Assembly (NCBI RefSeq): GCF_001884065.1
Contig: NZ_MACH01000116.1
Span: 248,001-312,000 of the forward strand
Reading direction: 5' to 3'
Length of the DNA stretch: 64,000 nt
Source of the DNA: Bacillus proteolyticus
GTDB taxonomy: Bacteria > Bacillota > Bacilli > Bacillales > Bacillaceae_G
Part shown: positions 18,876 to 29,203 of the stretch, piece after piece
Layout of the letters: every line of letters starts with the position of its first letter
How positions within the stretch are numbered: position 1 is the stretch's first letter
Notes under the pieces: model-generated
What the model was told of the DNA's origin: nothing
Databases searched by the model: none
Seen by the model: the letters and a program-made list of their open reading frames with translations, nothing else
Translations under genes and position numbers: made by a program

Positions 18876-19174
18876 TTACTTTGAATACGTTTTTTTATAA
18901 ATAATATGCAGGTTTCCTCTACACAAACGTGTTTTTATTTTTCACATCTGTATTAGTAAGCAATAACCTACTGTTATATTATTCCCTTTTTAACTTGTTT
19001 TTTCTCTTAGAATAATATGTAAACGATTTAATTCTCTTTAGTTTTTCTCTCTTCTCAATAAAATTATACAAACACTTCTTCCTTTTATAGGTAAATACCT
19101 ATACATTTCTGATCCTTCCTCCATACATTATAGTAACCGCAGTATTAGCGGGAAATGATAAAGGAGGTCATCTC
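18876..19174. other. Intergenic region upstream of the pdhA promoter
   Basis: AT-rich sequence between the divergent pdhA and yjcZ-like genes. It should hold the sporulation-type promoter of the yjcZ-like gene, but I could not fix its boxes with confidence. I see no ORF with a ribosome binding site and no strong hairpin here. Confidence 0.4.
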
Positions 19175-19324
19175 ATGTACGGATACTCATATTGCTATCC
19201 AACAACTTGTTCATATCCTTCCTACGGTTATGGCGGTTCTTGTGGCGGGTCTGGACGCGGCTTCGCCTTAATCGTTGTGTTGTTTATCCTTTTAATTATC
19301 GTTGGTGCTGCTTGCATTCGCTAA
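19175..19324 (+). CDS. YjcZ-family sporulation peptide
   Basis: This 49-residue peptide has a Tyr/Cys/Gly-rich N-terminus ([20 protein letters not shown], then [10 protein letters not shown]) and one C-terminal hydrophobic helix ([20 protein letters not shown]). This is the typical layout of YjcZ-family proteins, short membrane peptides made during sporulation in Bacillus. The ATG follows AAAGGAGGTCATCTC, a near-perfect ribosome binding site. It has its own terminator. The exact role is unknown. Confidence 0.85.
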   Translation: MYGYSYCYPTTCSYPSYGYGGSCGGSGRGFALIVVLFILLIIVGAACIR

Positions 19325-19353
19325 TGTAAAATGAAACAACTATGGAAAGAAAC

Positions 19354-19370
19354 AGACGGCTTTGCCGTCT
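19354..19370 (+). terminator. Terminator of the yjcZ-like gene
   Basis: AGACGGC TTT GCCGTCT stem followed by TTTCTTTTATT. Confidence 0.85.
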
Positions 19371-19486
19371 TTTCTTTTATTATATAACTTATCTATAGAA
19401 GATTTGTTTCCAAGTAGATCTTCCTTACTTGCCGATGACTTTTTTTATCTCCTTTGGTAGACTAAAGAAGAAAGGAGAGATTACAT

Positions 19487-20041
19487 ATGCTTACAATGAA
19501 TGAGGTAATTCGTGAAGGAAATCCGATTTTGCGCGACGTTGCAGAAGAGGTCTCCTTACCTGCTAGCGAGGAAGATACAAATACCCTTAAAGAAATGATT
19601 GAATTTGTAATAAATAGCCAAGATCCTGAAATGGCTGAAAAATATAGTTTGCGCCCTGGAATCGGATTAGCGGCTCCGCAAATCGGTATTTCAAAGAAAA
19701 TGATTGCGGTTCATGTAACTGATACAAACGGTACGTTATATAGCCATGCACTATTTAATCCAAAAATCATTAGTCATTCTGTTGAACGTACATATTTACA
19801 AAATGGTGAAGGCTGTCTATCTGTAGACCGTGAAGTACCTGGTTATGTCCCTCGTTACACAAGAATTACAGTGAAAGCAACATCTATTAACGGAGAAGAA
19901 GTAAAATTACGTTTAAAAGGTTTACCAGCAATCGTATTCCAGCATGAAATCGACCACTTAAATGGTGTTATGTTCTACGACCATATTAATAAAGAGAATC
20001 CATTTGCCTCTCCTGATGAGTCGAAACCTCTAGAACGATAA
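19487..20041 (+). CDS. def: Peptide deformylase
   Basis: A 184-residue iron/zinc metalloenzyme that removes the formyl group from nascent proteins. All three family motifs are present: [10 protein letters not shown] (residues 58-67), EGCLS with metal ligand C110, and QHEIDHLNG with ligands H153 and H157 and catalytic E154. The long insertion before motif 1 is typical of Gram-positive type 2 deformylases. It corresponds to B. subtilis defB (ykrB), which also lies near pdhABCD. The ATG follows GGAGAGATTACAT. Confidence 0.96.
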   Translation: MLTMNEVIREGNPILRDVAEEVSLPASEEDTNTLKEMIEFVINSQDPEMAEKYSLRPGIGLAAPQIGISKKMIAVHVTDTNGTLYSHALFNPKIISHSVERTYLQNGEGCLSVDREVPGYVPRYTRITVKATSINGEEVKLRLKGLPAIVFQHEIDHLNGVMFYDHINKENPFASPDESKPLER

Positions 20042-20042
20042 T

Positions 20043-20077
20043 AAAAAAAGGCGGAAGTTAATCTTCCGCCTTTTTTT
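20043..20077. terminator. Bidirectional terminator between def and ykrA
   Basis: AAAAAAGGCGGAAG and CTTCCGCCTTTTTT flank a five-base loop between convergent genes. Confidence 0.9.
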
Positions 20078-20099
20078 ATGAAATGGGTTCCATATTCAC

Positions 20100-20873
20100 T
20101 TAAAGCAATCCAGCCCATTTTAATCCATGGTATATACCGTCTTCACTAACATCCTTTGTCACGTGATTCGCAAGTTTTTTCAAATCTTCATGACCATTCC
20201 CCATCACAATACCTGTCCCTACTGCTTCAATCATTTCCAAATCATTTAAGCCATCTCCAAATGCATACACTTGTTCACGGTTAAATCCTAATTTCTCAAT
20301 GAATTTCTCAATTCCTTTTGCCTTAGAACCACCATTTGGAATAATATCCATTGAATACGCATGCCAACGAATAAAATGAAAATCTGGGTACTGATTAATA
20401 AACTTTTCTTCTTCATTTACTTCGCAGAAAAGCAGAGTTTGATAAATATTACGTTTCTCATAGAAATCAGGTTCATATGCTGGATGTTCAAAGTTTAAAC
20501 TCCCAAAACCTTCTTTCACATAATCATGATATTCCACTGACGCTCTCATTTCTTGATGATCAAGATATACAAGTGGATATCCTTCTTGTTTTGCAAACTG
20601 AGTAAACTTATGTAGAGCCTCTGGGTGTAACGGATTATTAAATATTGTCTCACCTTCAAATACAACGTACTGTCCATTAAAACTAACATAATTATGTATA
20701 TTGAGTTCCTTACGAATATCTTCAAACATAAATGGCGCACGCCCTGTCGCAATCGCTACGTGCACACCTTTTTCTTGTAAATCTTTTACTGCATCACGTG
20801 TAGATTGCGGAATTTTTTTATCATGATCTAATAATGTTCCATCAATATCAAAAAAGACAATTTTATCATTCAT
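20100..20873 (-). CDS. ykrA: HAD-superfamily Cof-type phosphatase (YkrA)
   Basis: This 257-residue hydrolase has HAD motif I FFDIDGTLLDHD (nucleophile and acid/base aspartates), motif II in VAIATGRAP, the motif III lysine in GGSKAKGIEKF and motif IV GDGLNDLEMI. The type IIB (Cof) cap lies between motifs II and III. Such enzymes hydrolyse sugar phosphates or related metabolites; the substrate cannot be inferred. It sits beside def, as does B. subtilis ykrA. Confidence 0.92.
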   Translation of the reverse strand: MNDKIVFFDIDGTLLDHDKKIPQSTRDAVKDLQEKGVHVAIATGRAPFMFEDIRKELNIHNYVSFNGQYVVFEGETIFNNPLHPEALHKFTQFAKQEGYPLVYLDHQEMRASVEYHDYVKEGFGSLNFEHPAYEPDFYEKRNIYQTLLFCEVNEEEKFINQYPDFHFIRWHAYSMDIIPNGGSKAKGIEKFIEKLGFNREQVYAFGDGLNDLEMIEAVGTGIVMGNGHEDLKKLANHVTKDVSEDGIYHGLKWAGLL

Positions 20874-21231
20874 TTGTCAAAATCCTTTCTGGCACTCTAT
20901 ATTCCTATTTTAATTATCACTTTTCAAATTTCAAAAAAAAGTATAACATATTAAACATCTGTGAAGAAAGCGTTCACTTTCTGACCTTATTTATGAAATA
21001 TGCATATAATAATAGTAAAAAAATGTGGATACTTGTTCGGATGAATTTTCTTTTCTATTCTTCCTCATACTATATCTATAACTAACGGCTACTAATCGTT
21101 ACTACAGGATAACTTACACTATACTAAAAAGAACAAGATTCACTATTCACTTCTAATCTTCTTTCTTGTACGGGAGACGGAGTTATCATTAGTAACATGC
21201 ATGTTTAAAATAAGGAAAGGAAGGAGTAATC
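20874..21231. other. Intergenic region between ykrA and the 23-residue peptide gene
   Basis: AT-rich divergent promoter region of about 360 bp. I see no convincing extra ORF. GTTATCATT near 21183 could act as a -10 box for the small gene, but no good -35 accompanies it. Confidence 0.35.
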
Positions 21232-21303
21232 ATGCTGAAGAAGCTGAAGAAAAAGCTCAAGCGTTATTTAAACGATTTAGTCCGTAAGAAGACAATCGCT
21301 TAA
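21232..21303 (+). CDS. 23-residue basic peptide, unrecognised
   Basis: A 23-residue ORF begins MLKKLKKKLKRYLNDLVRKK and ends in TIA. Eleven of the 23 residues are lysine or arginine, and leucines recur every three or four positions, so a cationic amphipathic helix is expected. The ribosome binding site GGAAAGGAAGGAG is very strong and correctly spaced, and a compact terminator follows six bases after the stop. That is the layout of a dedicated small gene. It could be a membrane-surface peptide, an RNA-binding peptide or a leader. It does not match peptides I know, such as SpoVM. It lies upstream of rpoY-rnjA but is separated from it by the terminator. Confidence 0.7.
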   Translation: MLKKLKKKLKRYLNDLVRKKTIA

Positions 21304-21308
21304 ATTGT

Positions 21309-21330
21309 GCCCATTTCGGGCTTTTTCTTC
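21309..21330 (+). terminator. Terminator of the 23-residue peptide gene
   Basis: GCCC ATTTC GGGC stem followed by TTTTTCTTC. Confidence 0.75.
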
Positions 21331-21421
21331 ATTCCCATTCGAAAAAACATGAAAATCATGACTGTTTGCTTTATAATAAGTAACAGATAATGCAAAACAT
21401 AGACAAGGAGAGGTTTTCCCA

Positions 21422-21634
21422 ATGATTTTTAAAGTATTTTATCAAGAAAAATTAACTGAGGTCCCAGTACGTGAAAATACAAAAGTTTTATATTTAGAGG
21501 CTACGTCTCAAAAGGATGTTCGTAAAAAATTAAATAAGTTCGCATATAATATCGAGTTCGTTCAGTCTGTTACTGGTAATCATCTTGAATATGAAAAACA
21601 AAACGCTGATTTAATATTAGCGGAAATCGTATAG
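21422..21634 (+). CDS. rpoY: RNA polymerase epsilon subunit RpoY (YkzG)
   Basis: This 70-residue protein begins [20 protein letters not shown], which identifies the small epsilon subunit of Firmicutes RNA polymerase. The subunit binds near the downstream DNA channel and has been implicated in protection against phage proteins and in recycling of stalled polymerase. An AGGAGAGG ribosome binding site precedes the ATG. It is followed after four bases by rnjA, its conserved operon partner. Confidence 0.95.
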   Translation: MIFKVFYQEKLTEVPVRENTKVLYLEATSQKDVRKKLNKFAYNIEFVQSVTGNHLEYEKQNADLILAEIV

Positions 21635-21638
21635 TCAT

Positions 21639-23306
21639 ATGAAATTTCTAAAGAATGATCAAGCTGCCGTTTTTGCTTTAGGTGGACTTGGTGAGATCGG
21701 TAAAAATACATATGCTGTTCAATTTCAAGATGAAATTATTATAATTGACGCTGGAATTAAGTTTCCAGAAGACGAACTCCTCGGAATCGATTATGTAATA
21801 CCAGATTACACTTATTTTGTGCGAAACGAAGATAAAATTAAAGGATTATTCATTACACATGGTCACGAAGATCATATTGGTGGAATTCCTTACCTATTAC
21901 GTCAAGTGAACATTCCGATTTATGGCGGAAAATTAGCAATTGCACTAATCAAAAACAAATTAGAAGAGCACGGATTACTTCGTAAAGCAAAACTTTATGA
22001 AATTCAAGAAGATGATGTTATTAAATTTAAAAAGACATCTGTTTCCTTCTTCCGTACAACTCACAGTATCCCAGATTCATACGGAGTTGTTGTAAAAACA
22101 CCTCAAGGACAAGTCGTTCATACAGGTGATTTCAAATTCGATTTCACACCAGTCGGTGAGCCAGCAGATTTAACAAAAATGGCCGAAATCGGAAAAGACG
22201 GTGTACTTTGTCTCTTATCTGATAGTACAAACAGTGAAGTACCAAACTTTACGATGTCTGAGCGCCGTGTTGGTGATAGTATTCAAGATATTTTCCGCAA
22301 AGTAGAAGGTCGTATTATCTTCGCAACCTTTGCATCAAATATCCATCGCTTGCAACAAGTTGTTGAAGCAGCTGTTGAAAACAATCGTAAAGTGGCTGTA
22401 TTCGGCCGCAGTATGGAGGCAGCGATTGAAATCGGACAAAACCTTGGTTATATTCGCTGTCCAAAGGATACATTCATAGACACATCTCAGCTAAACCGCC
22501 TACCAGCTAATAAGGTTGTTATTTTATGTACAGGTAGTCAAGGTGAGCCGATGGCAGCACTTTCACGTATTGCTAATGGTACTCATCGTCAAATTCAAAT
22601 TATCCCTGGCGATACAGTTGTTTTCTCTTCTTCACCAATCCCAGGCAATACAATTAGTGTAAGTCGTACAATTAACATGTTGTACCGTGCTGGCGCTGAT
22701 GTAATCCATGGAAAACTGTCAAACATTCATACGAGTGGACATGGCGGACAAGAAGAACAAAAACTAATGCTCCGTCTAATTAAACCGAAGTATTTCATGC
22801 CAATTCATGGTGAGTATCGTATGCAGCGTATGCATATGAAATTAGCTAATGATTGTGGTATTCCAGAAGAAAATTGTTTCATTATGGATAATGGAGATGT
22901 TCTTGCTTTACGTTCTGATGAAGCAAGCGTAGCTGGGAAAATTCCATCTGGCTCTGTCTATATCGATGGAAATGGTATTGGAGATATCGGGAATATCGTA
23001 TTACGTGATCGTCGCATTCTTTCTGAAGAAGGACTTGTTATTGTAGTTGTAAGCATTGATATGAAAGAATTTAAAGTTGCAGCAGGACCCGATATCATCT
23101 CGCGTGGTTTCGTTTATATGCGTGAAAGCAGCGATTTAATCAACGATGCTCAAACATTAATTACAACACATTTAGAAAAAGTAATGGAGCGAAAAACAAC
23201 ACAATGGTCTGAAATTAAAAATGAGATTACAGACACATTAGCACCATTCCTATACGAAAAAACGAAACGCCGTCCAATGATTTTACCAATCATTATGGAA
23301 ATATAA
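21639..23306 (+). CDS. rnjA: Ribonuclease J1
   Basis: A 555-residue metallo-beta-lactamase/beta-CASP ribonuclease. It acts as a 5'-to-3' exonuclease and endonuclease in mRNA decay and 16S rRNA maturation. The metal-binding [10 protein letters not shown] motif lies at residues 73-82 (H74, H76, D78, H79), with further metal ligands in [10 protein letters not shown]. The beta-CASP region contains [17 protein letters not shown] and GHGGQEEQ, and a C-terminal domain follows. The length equals B. subtilis RNase J1. SR1P with GapA is reported to stimulate this enzyme in B. subtilis, and three SR1P genes lie only 9 kb away. Confidence 0.97.
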   Translation: MKFLKNDQAAVFALGGLGEIGKNTYAVQFQDEIIIIDAGIKFPEDELLGIDYVIPDYTYFVRNEDKIKGLFITHGHEDHIGGIPYLLRQVNIPIYGGKLAIALIKNKLEEHGLLRKAKLYEIQEDDVIKFKKTSVSFFRTTHSIPDSYGVVVKTPQGQVVHTGDFKFDFTPVGEPADLTKMAEIGKDGVLCLLSDSTNSEVPNFTMSERRVGDSIQDIFRKVEGRIIFATFASNIHRLQQVVEAAVENNRKVAVFGRSMEAAIEIGQNLGYIRCPKDTFIDTSQLNRLPANKVVILCTGSQGEPMAALSRIANGTHRQIQIIPGDTVVFSSSPIPGNTISVSRTINMLYRAGADVIHGKLSNIHTSGHGGQEEQKLMLRLIKPKYFMPIHGEYRMQRMHMKLANDCGIPEENCFIMDNGDVLALRSDEASVAGKIPSGSVYIDGNGIGDIGNIVLRDRRILSEEGLVIVVVSIDMKEFKVAAGPDIISRGFVYMRESSDLINDAQTLITTHLEKVMERKTTQWSEIKNEITDTLAPFLYEKTKRRPMILPIIMEI

Positions 23307-23309
23307 GAA

Positions 23310-23340
23310 AAAGGACAATGCCGAGGAGGCATTGTCCTTT
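23310..23340. terminator. Bidirectional terminator between rnjA and ktrC
   Basis: AAAGGACAATGCC and GGCATTGTCCTTT form a 13-bp stem with a five-base loop between convergent genes. Confidence 0.88.
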
Positions 23341-23344
23341 TCTC

Positions 23345-24010
23345 TTATCTTAAAAAATGCTTAAAACGATCTACTTCATCGTCATGACCAATTACAATTA
23401 ATATATCTCCCGCTTGAATGTTTTCTGTAGCTCGAGGAGATACGATAACTTCTTTTCCACGTTTAATTGCTACAATGTTCAAACCAAACTTCGCACGAAT
23501 GTCTAATTCAATTAAAGAGTGTCCATCAATTTTTTTATTTGCAATAATCTCTACAATACTATGCTCATCTGAAAGCTCTAGGTAATCTAACACATTACTT
23601 GATGCAATATTATTTGCAATCCTTTTTCCCATATCTCGTTCTGGATGCACAATATGATCGGCCCCTATTTTACTTAGCACTTTTTCATGATAGTCATTTT
23701 GAGCTTTCACAGTAATATTTTTCACACCTAATTCTTTCAAAATTAACGTTGTTAAAATACTTGAATTTAAATTATCTCCAATAGCAACGACTACATGATC
23801 AAAATTGCGAATACCAAGACTTTTTAATACCATCTCATCTGTTGAATCTGCAATCACGGCATGCGAAGCTATATTTGCAAACTCATTAATTTTATCCTCA
23901 TCTGAATCAATTGCCATTACTTCCATACCTAATTGAGCGAGTTCTCGGCAAATACTCCCACCAAAACGTCCAAGCCCAATAACAGCAAATTCTTTCTCTT
24001 TATCGCCCAC
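23345..24010 (-). CDS. ktrC: Potassium uptake regulatory subunit KtrC (RCK protein)
   Basis: The 221-residue cytoplasmic RCK/KTN protein has an N-terminal Rossmann domain (FAVIGLGRFGGSICREL, with the acidic end of strand two in AIDSDEDK). A C-terminal RCK_C domain follows from about residue 140. It forms the octameric ring that gates the KtrD/KtrB potassium channel and in Bacillus binds ATP/ADP and c-di-AMP. Its position next to rnjA is that of B. subtilis ykqB (ktrC). No partner membrane subunit is in the window. DarB, another c-di-AMP receptor, is encoded 5 kb away. Confidence 0.93.
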   Translation of the reverse strand: MGDKEKEFAVIGLGRFGGSICRELAQLGMEVMAIDSDEDKINEFANIASHAVIADSTDEMVLKSLGIRNFDHVVVAIGDNLNSSILTTLILKELGVKNITVKAQNDYHEKVLSKIGADHIVHPERDMGKRIANNIASSNVLDYLELSDEHSIVEIIANKKIDGHSLIELDIRAKFGLNIVAIKRGKEVIVSPRATENIQAGDILIVIGHDDEVDRFKHFLR

Positions 24011-24093
24011 AGGAATTCCTCCAATAATATCAAATACTATGTACTTTTATTGTAACATACTTTAGATTCGCTACAAAAACCTGTATATAATTC

Positions 24094-24972
24094 TTATTTT
24101 TGTTTTTGCATATAAAAATACTGTTGTAAATAAAATGCGATACCGAAAATTAACATACCGAATACAAAAATATTTCCAAATGAACTAAATGTTTCAAAAA
24201 CAAACAATAACGTTTCTTGTCCGAAAAAAGCAAATAATAGTTGTGTAAATGCGAATACCAATGCCAATATATAATGATGTTGATGGAACAAATAATGTGT
24301 CGCGCCTAAAAAAGCTATAAACGAAACAATAAAAATCCACCAAGTTTCTAAAAACAGTTGCCAATTAGTAAATTGATATCCATTTACTAATACCGCAATA
24401 ATTCCTATAACTGCCATCGTCGGCACACTCCATAATAATGCACGCCCTCTAAAGAAGCGTGTACCTTTTGCATCGCCTTTTTCATTTGCAATGTATGTTA
24501 GCACGACAGTACTTATATACAAAACCGAAAGGATTGTTAAAACAATGATAAGCCAAAAATGTAATTGATAATATTCATGTTCTATATTCGTCACGATTGC
24601 AGCTAACATACACGGAATTAGCATTCCTGTCCAACCATCTACTTTTCTTTCATTCCAAAATACCGTATTACCAATCCGAATTCCTAATAGCATAAAAATA
24701 ATGATACCTAGCACAAATAATGTAGTCTTATTCCCTACTAAGCTCGTTGAGAAAGCAATTAATCCAATAAATAAAAAAAGAACAAATCCATTCATAATTT
24801 CTAGTACAGGTGATAAATATCTTTTCACCCATTTGTATGTTTCTTCATATTCACTATTATTCGCTAAACGATAGGCGTAAAAACTTATCCCAAAATAAAC
24901 CGCCGCAATAATAACATATGCATATAAGACGAAACATAAAATCGCACTGCTAATTTGCACGTAATTCCCCAC
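24094..24972 (-). CDS. Polytopic membrane protein of unknown function
   Basis: This 292-residue protein has about eight or nine hydrophobic helices spread along its length and a basic C-terminus (YMQKQK). The overall size and the start with a long first helix are faintly reminiscent of the CydB subunit of cytochrome bd oxidases. I cannot see diagnostic residues, and no cydA is nearby, so I leave it unnamed. The start is uncertain: GTG 24972 lies inside a purine tract, while GTG 24960 (starting MQISSAIL) has GGTGGGG six bases upstream. It is followed by ktrC on the same strand. Confidence 0.65.
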   Translation of the reverse strand: MGNYVQISSAILCFVLYAYVIIAAVYFGISFYAYRLANNSEYEETYKWVKRYLSPVLEIMNGFVLFLFIGLIAFSTSLVGNKTTLFVLGIIIFMLLGIRIGNTVFWNERKVDGWTGMLIPCMLAAIVTNIEHEYYQLHFWLIIVLTILSVLYISTVVLTYIANEKGDAKGTRFFRGRALLWSVPTMAVIGIIAVLVNGYQFTNWQLFLETWWIFIVSFIAFLGATHYLFHQHHYILALVFAFTQLLFAFFGQETLLFVFETFSSFGNIFVFGMLIFGIAFYLQQYFYMQKQK

Positions 24973-25068
24973 CCTTTTTTCTATGTATCACATTGATTTT
25001 ACACACTTTTCATACTAAAAGTAAACATATATAAGTAGTTAAATAATTATCTTCTTTATTAGCAATAA

Positions 25069-25110
25069 TTAATAATGAGCAGTGGCTAAAAACCCCCTGC
25101 TCATTATTAA
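25069..25110. repeat. Inverted repeat with 14-bp arms upstream of the membrane protein gene
   Basis: TTAATAATGAGCAG and its exact complement flank the loop TGGCTAAAAACCCC. Neither strand has a T run after the stem, so it is not a standard terminator. It lies in the 270-bp gap between dapL and the membrane protein gene, both on the minus strand. Confidence 0.55.
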
Positions 25111-25232
25111 AACACCAAATGTAACTTTACTCATTTGAATGAAAATGTCTAACACTAACAAATATGAAAGATATTTTCGTCTCGGAACTAAGAAGTCACC
25201 ACTCTAAACTGTTGCAAAATTAGCGCGGGAGT

Positions 25233-26419
<1,187 letters not shown>

Positions 26420-26424
26420 GTTTT

Positions 26425-27147
26425 TTATTTCTCTGGGTTTAATTGACGAAGCTCTTGTTTAATTTCAGTTTTTGCTTTTGTCTTCTCATCAATTTCTTTA
26501 ATTACACGTGCCGGAGTTCCCGCAACAACTGTATATGGAGGCACATCTTCTGTTACAACAGCTCCTGCTGCTACAACTGCACCTTTACCTACTGTAACGC
26601 CTTCTAGAACAACTACATTTGCACCAATTACAACATCGTCTTCAACGATAACTGGTTTTGCAGAAGGTGGCTCAATAACACCCGCAAGTACAGCTCCTGC
26701 ACCTACGTGACAGTTTTTACCAACTGTTGCACGTCCACCAAGCACTGCGTTCATGTCGATCATAGTACCTTCGCCAATTACAGCACCGATATTAATTGTT
26801 GCATTCATCATGATAACAGCATTGTCACCAATTTCAACATTATCACGAATAATTGCGCCTGGCTCAATACGAGCTGTAATACCTTTTAAATCAAGCATTG
26901 GAATTGCAGAATTACGACGGTCGTTCTCAACTACATAGTCAACAATGTACTTGCTATTTTCATCAAGAATTGTCTTAATTTCAGACCATTCTCCGAATAA
27001 TACACCAGATTTTTTATTTACAAATGCTTGTACTGTTTCAGGGAATGTTACTTCTTTTAAATCCCCTTTTATGTATACCTTTACAGGAGTTTTCTTTTCA
27101 CTTTTTTGAATAAAAGAAATAATTTCGTTAGCGTCCATCATTTTCAT
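26425..27147 (-). CDS. dapH: Tetrahydrodipicolinate N-acetyltransferase
   Basis: The 240-residue left-handed beta-helix acyltransferase uses acetyl-CoA to acetylate tetrahydrodipicolinate. The N-terminal domain ([20 protein letters not shown]) is typical of the DapH family, followed by many hexapeptide repeats ([20 protein letters not shown] type) from about residue 95 to 210. It is the B. subtilis YkuQ orthologue, usually 236 residues. AGGAGG precedes the ATG. With PatA (encoded at 52.6 kb) and DapL it completes the acetylase pathway to meso-diaminopimelate, needed for lysine, peptidoglycan and spore dipicolinate. Confidence 0.96.
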   Translation of the reverse strand: MKMMDANEIISFIQKSEKKTPVKVYIKGDLKEVTFPETVQAFVNKKSGVLFGEWSEIKTILDENSKYIVDYVVENDRRNSAIPMLDLKGITARIEPGAIIRDNVEIGDNAVIMMNATINIGAVIGEGTMIDMNAVLGGRATVGKNCHVGAGAVLAGVIEPPSAKPVIVEDDVVIGANVVVLEGVTVGKGAVVAAGAVVTEDVPPYTVVAGTPARVIKEIDEKTKAKTEIKQELRQLNPEK

Positions 27148-27218
27148 TCTTGTTGCCTCCTAAATCCATTTATAATGTTACTCTACCAAACGATAGGGCG
27201 AGTAGCAAGACAATAATC

Positions 27219-28076
27219 TTATTTTTCCATTTGAATTTCTTCTATAATTTCTAAAAATGCTTGCACTTGCTTCAACTGCCTTGCCGAGTCACTCGTCAAT
27301 AACCATGTTTCTCTCGTTAATTGAACAGGTGTTTTATACATGTTTTCCTGCACTTCTTTTAAAACAGTCGAAGGTAAAAGAGCATAGCCTATACCATTTA
27401 AAACAAGCTGTTTGCACGTTTCAATTTGGTCAACTACAATCGTTCGCTTAGGTGGATTGGAAAATAATCCATACCACCAATTTTGTATTTGTCCATAGTA
27501 GGTCGAATCACTTTTAAATTGAATAAAAGGTCTATTTGTCTCTTTCAACATTGTAATATCTTTTATTTCTTTATCAACTAAGTATAATTCATCTTCAAAT
27601 AATTGTTGCTTCTGACCTTTATATTCTTGTGTCCCTCTTAATATGGCGACGTGAACGTCTCCTTCATAAAATTGCTTTTGCACTTCACTACTCCAGCCAG
27701 TAAACAGAGATATCTTCACAGAAGGATACTTTTGCACAAATTTTTTCAAAACAGGTGGAAGCCAATATTGACCAATGACTGACGCAACAGCTATTTTTAG
27801 CGTACCGTATGTTTCCGTTCTAAAAAGAGCCAGTTCACTTTTTATATCTTCTTCTTTTTGTAACATTTCTTTCGCATAATTTGCAACTTTTTCCCCTTCA
27901 GGTGTAATTGTCAATCCTTTTTGTGAACGAATAAAAAATTTCATTCCCCATTGTTTCTCCATAGATTGTAATCGTTGACTAAGCGCAGGTTGGGAAACAA
28001 ATAAACGTTCCGCCGCTTTTCTCATATTTGATTCCTGAGCTAACACAACCATCATTTGAAAATCATCGATTTGCAA
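27219..28076 (-). CDS. ccpC: LysR-type regulator CcpC (citrate-responsive)
   Basis: A LysR-family regulator of 285 residues with an N-terminal winged helix-turn-helix (NMRKAAERLFVSQPALSQRL) and a C-terminal effector domain. In B. subtilis CcpC represses citZ and citB and is relieved by citrate. The assignment rests on the HTH spelling and on conserved position between darB (ykuL) and dapH (ykuQ). I place the start at TTG 28076 (reading MQIDDFQMMVV) because AGAGGGAG precedes it and orthologues start there. Upstream in-frame ATGs at 28103 and 28124 lack spacing or a binding site. Confidence 0.85.
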   Translation of the reverse strand: MQIDDFQMMVVLAQESNMRKAAERLFVSQPALSQRLQSMEKQWGMKFFIRSQKGLTITPEGEKVANYAKEMLQKEEDIKSELALFRTETYGTLKIAVASVIGQYWLPPVLKKFVQKYPSVKISLFTGWSSEVQKQFYEGDVHVAILRGTQEYKGQKQQLFEDELYLVDKEIKDITMLKETNRPFIQFKSDSTYYGQIQNWWYGLFSNPPKRTIVVDQIETCKQLVLNGIGYALLPSTVLKEVQENMYKTPVQLTRETWLLTSDSARQLKQVQAFLEIIEEIQMEK

Positions 28077-28239
28077 CTTTCTCCCTCTTTCCTTAGCTTC
28101 CATACACCTAATTCTAATAAGCATTTCATCTTTAATTTAATTGAATAATTTTATACATTAGAACGGTTTGTTAGTTCAAACTTTTCTTATGTTTTATGTC
28201 CTTTTAAATATAATACATACACAACTGATATGCACGAAA

Positions 28240-28274
28240 AAAAGTGACTTCTCCTTTTCTGTGAAGTCACTTTT
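28240..28274 (-). terminator. Terminator of darB
   Basis: AAAAGTGACTTC and GAAGTCACTTTT pair, with T run on the minus strand, directly after the darB stop. Confidence 0.8.
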
Positions 28275-28280
28275 CCTATG

Positions 28281-28724
28281 TTATCGATTATGCTGTCTCA
28301 CTTTTTTATTCAACAATTTTAAAATAGCTCGGCGTGTCAAAATACCCTCGAAGTAACCTTCTTCATTGACAGCGCAAATAAAAGGATGATCAATTGTCAT
28401 TTCTAAAGCTTTTGCAAAGGAATCTTCTAACATAAGAACTGGAATCTCTTCCTTCATCACTTGTTCCACTTTCATATTCTCAAGTCTTTCAAACTCAATG
28501 CGCTCTAATCCTAAAATACCATCTAAAATCATAGCAGTACTAATCAACCCATGTAATTTATACGTAGGGTCTAAAACAGGAATCGCCGAATATCCAGATT
28601 TCACAAGAACGAGTAAAGCATGTTCTAAACCATTCCCTATTTGGACATGTGCTACTTTTTCTGATGAAATCATTAAATCCTTCACAAGAATTTGTTGAAA
28701 CTCATCTTTCGGAATACTAATCAT
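28281..28724 (-). CDS. darB: Cyclic-di-AMP-binding CBS-domain protein DarB/CbpB (YkuL)
   Basis: This 147-residue protein consists of a tandem CBS (Bateman) pair, at about residues 15-70 and 85-140. Conserved blocks such as KVAHVQIGNGLEHALLVLVK and GYSAIPVLDPTYKLHGLI match B. subtilis DarB. In that species apo-DarB stimulates the (p)ppGpp synthetase Rel and pyruvate carboxylase, and c-di-AMP binding releases both. It lies between ccpC and abbA, as does ykuL. A GGGGGATGTAAC ribosome site precedes the ATG. Confidence 0.93.
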   Translation of the reverse strand: MISIPKDEFQQILVKDLMISSEKVAHVQIGNGLEHALLVLVKSGYSAIPVLDPTYKLHGLISTAMILDGILGLERIEFERLENMKVEQVMKEEIPVLMLEDSFAKALEMTIDHPFICAVNEEGYFEGILTRRAILKLLNKKVRQHNR

Positions 28725-28872
28725 GTTACATCCCCCATTTTCCCTTTTTCCTGCTTATATTCTCTGATCCTATTCACATTTTATGATAGCGTTTTCATAT
28801 TATTATTTTGTCCTGACATTCTTCTAATAAAAAAGATACACAGCTATTTTAGCATACAACATAAAAAAAAGA

Positions 28873-28887
28873 CTACCATTCCGGTAG
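28873..28887 (-). terminator. Terminator of abbA
   Basis: CTACC and GGTAG stem with five-base loop, followed on the minus strand by TC and eight T. Confidence 0.7.
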
Positions 28888-28890
28888 CGC

Positions 28891-29082
28891 TTAATACCCT
28901 TTATTTTTTAATCGGTAAAACAATCTTGTGATTTTTTTATATTGTGTCACATCTGTCTGTTTTAAACCATTCTCAATGTCTGTAAGCTCCACCGCTAAAA
29001 TTTCGCTCGCAAAATTTTGCTGAAACAGAATATCCAACAATAAATCTTCTTCTTCTCTCGTTAAAACAAATTCCTTTTCCAT
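28891..29082 (-). CDS. abbA: AbbA-like AbrB antirepressor
   Basis: A 63-residue acidic helical protein (MEKEFVLTREEEDLLLDILF...YKKITRLFYRLKNKGY). Its size, the EEEDLLLxIL...EL.DIE.G pattern and its place between ykuK and darB match AbbA (YkzF), which in B. subtilis is induced by Spo0A and binds AbrB to block its DNA contacts. I place the start at ATG 29082 because AAGGAG lies upstream at suitable spacing; a longer reading from 29112 would add ten residues. Confidence 0.8.
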   Translation of the reverse strand: MEKEFVLTREEEDLLLDILFQQNFASEILAVELTDIENGLKQTDVTQYKKITRLFYRLKNKGY

Positions 29083-29203
29083 ATGTCCCTCTCCTTGCCC
29101 TCGCATCATCACTCTTATTATATAAAATTTTCAACTTATTTAATAGATGTAATATTCAGTTTTTAATAAAAGTATTTAGCGAACATATAGAAACCATTTC
29201 ACA

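Noticed and set aside
24094-24972. Cytochrome bd oxidase subunit II
   Set aside because: Size and hydrophobicity are only vaguely similar, no cydA partner is adjacent and no diagnostic motif is seen.
25069-25110. A third bcr1 copy
   Set aside because: Only a loose resemblance of the AATNAGCAGTGG region; the CCCGATTGGTGAG and AAAGTTT blocks are missing.
25145-25220. Short frame starting MKDIFVSELRSHHSKLLQN downstream of the membrane protein gene promoter
   Set aside because: No ribosome binding site and no terminator; composition is random.
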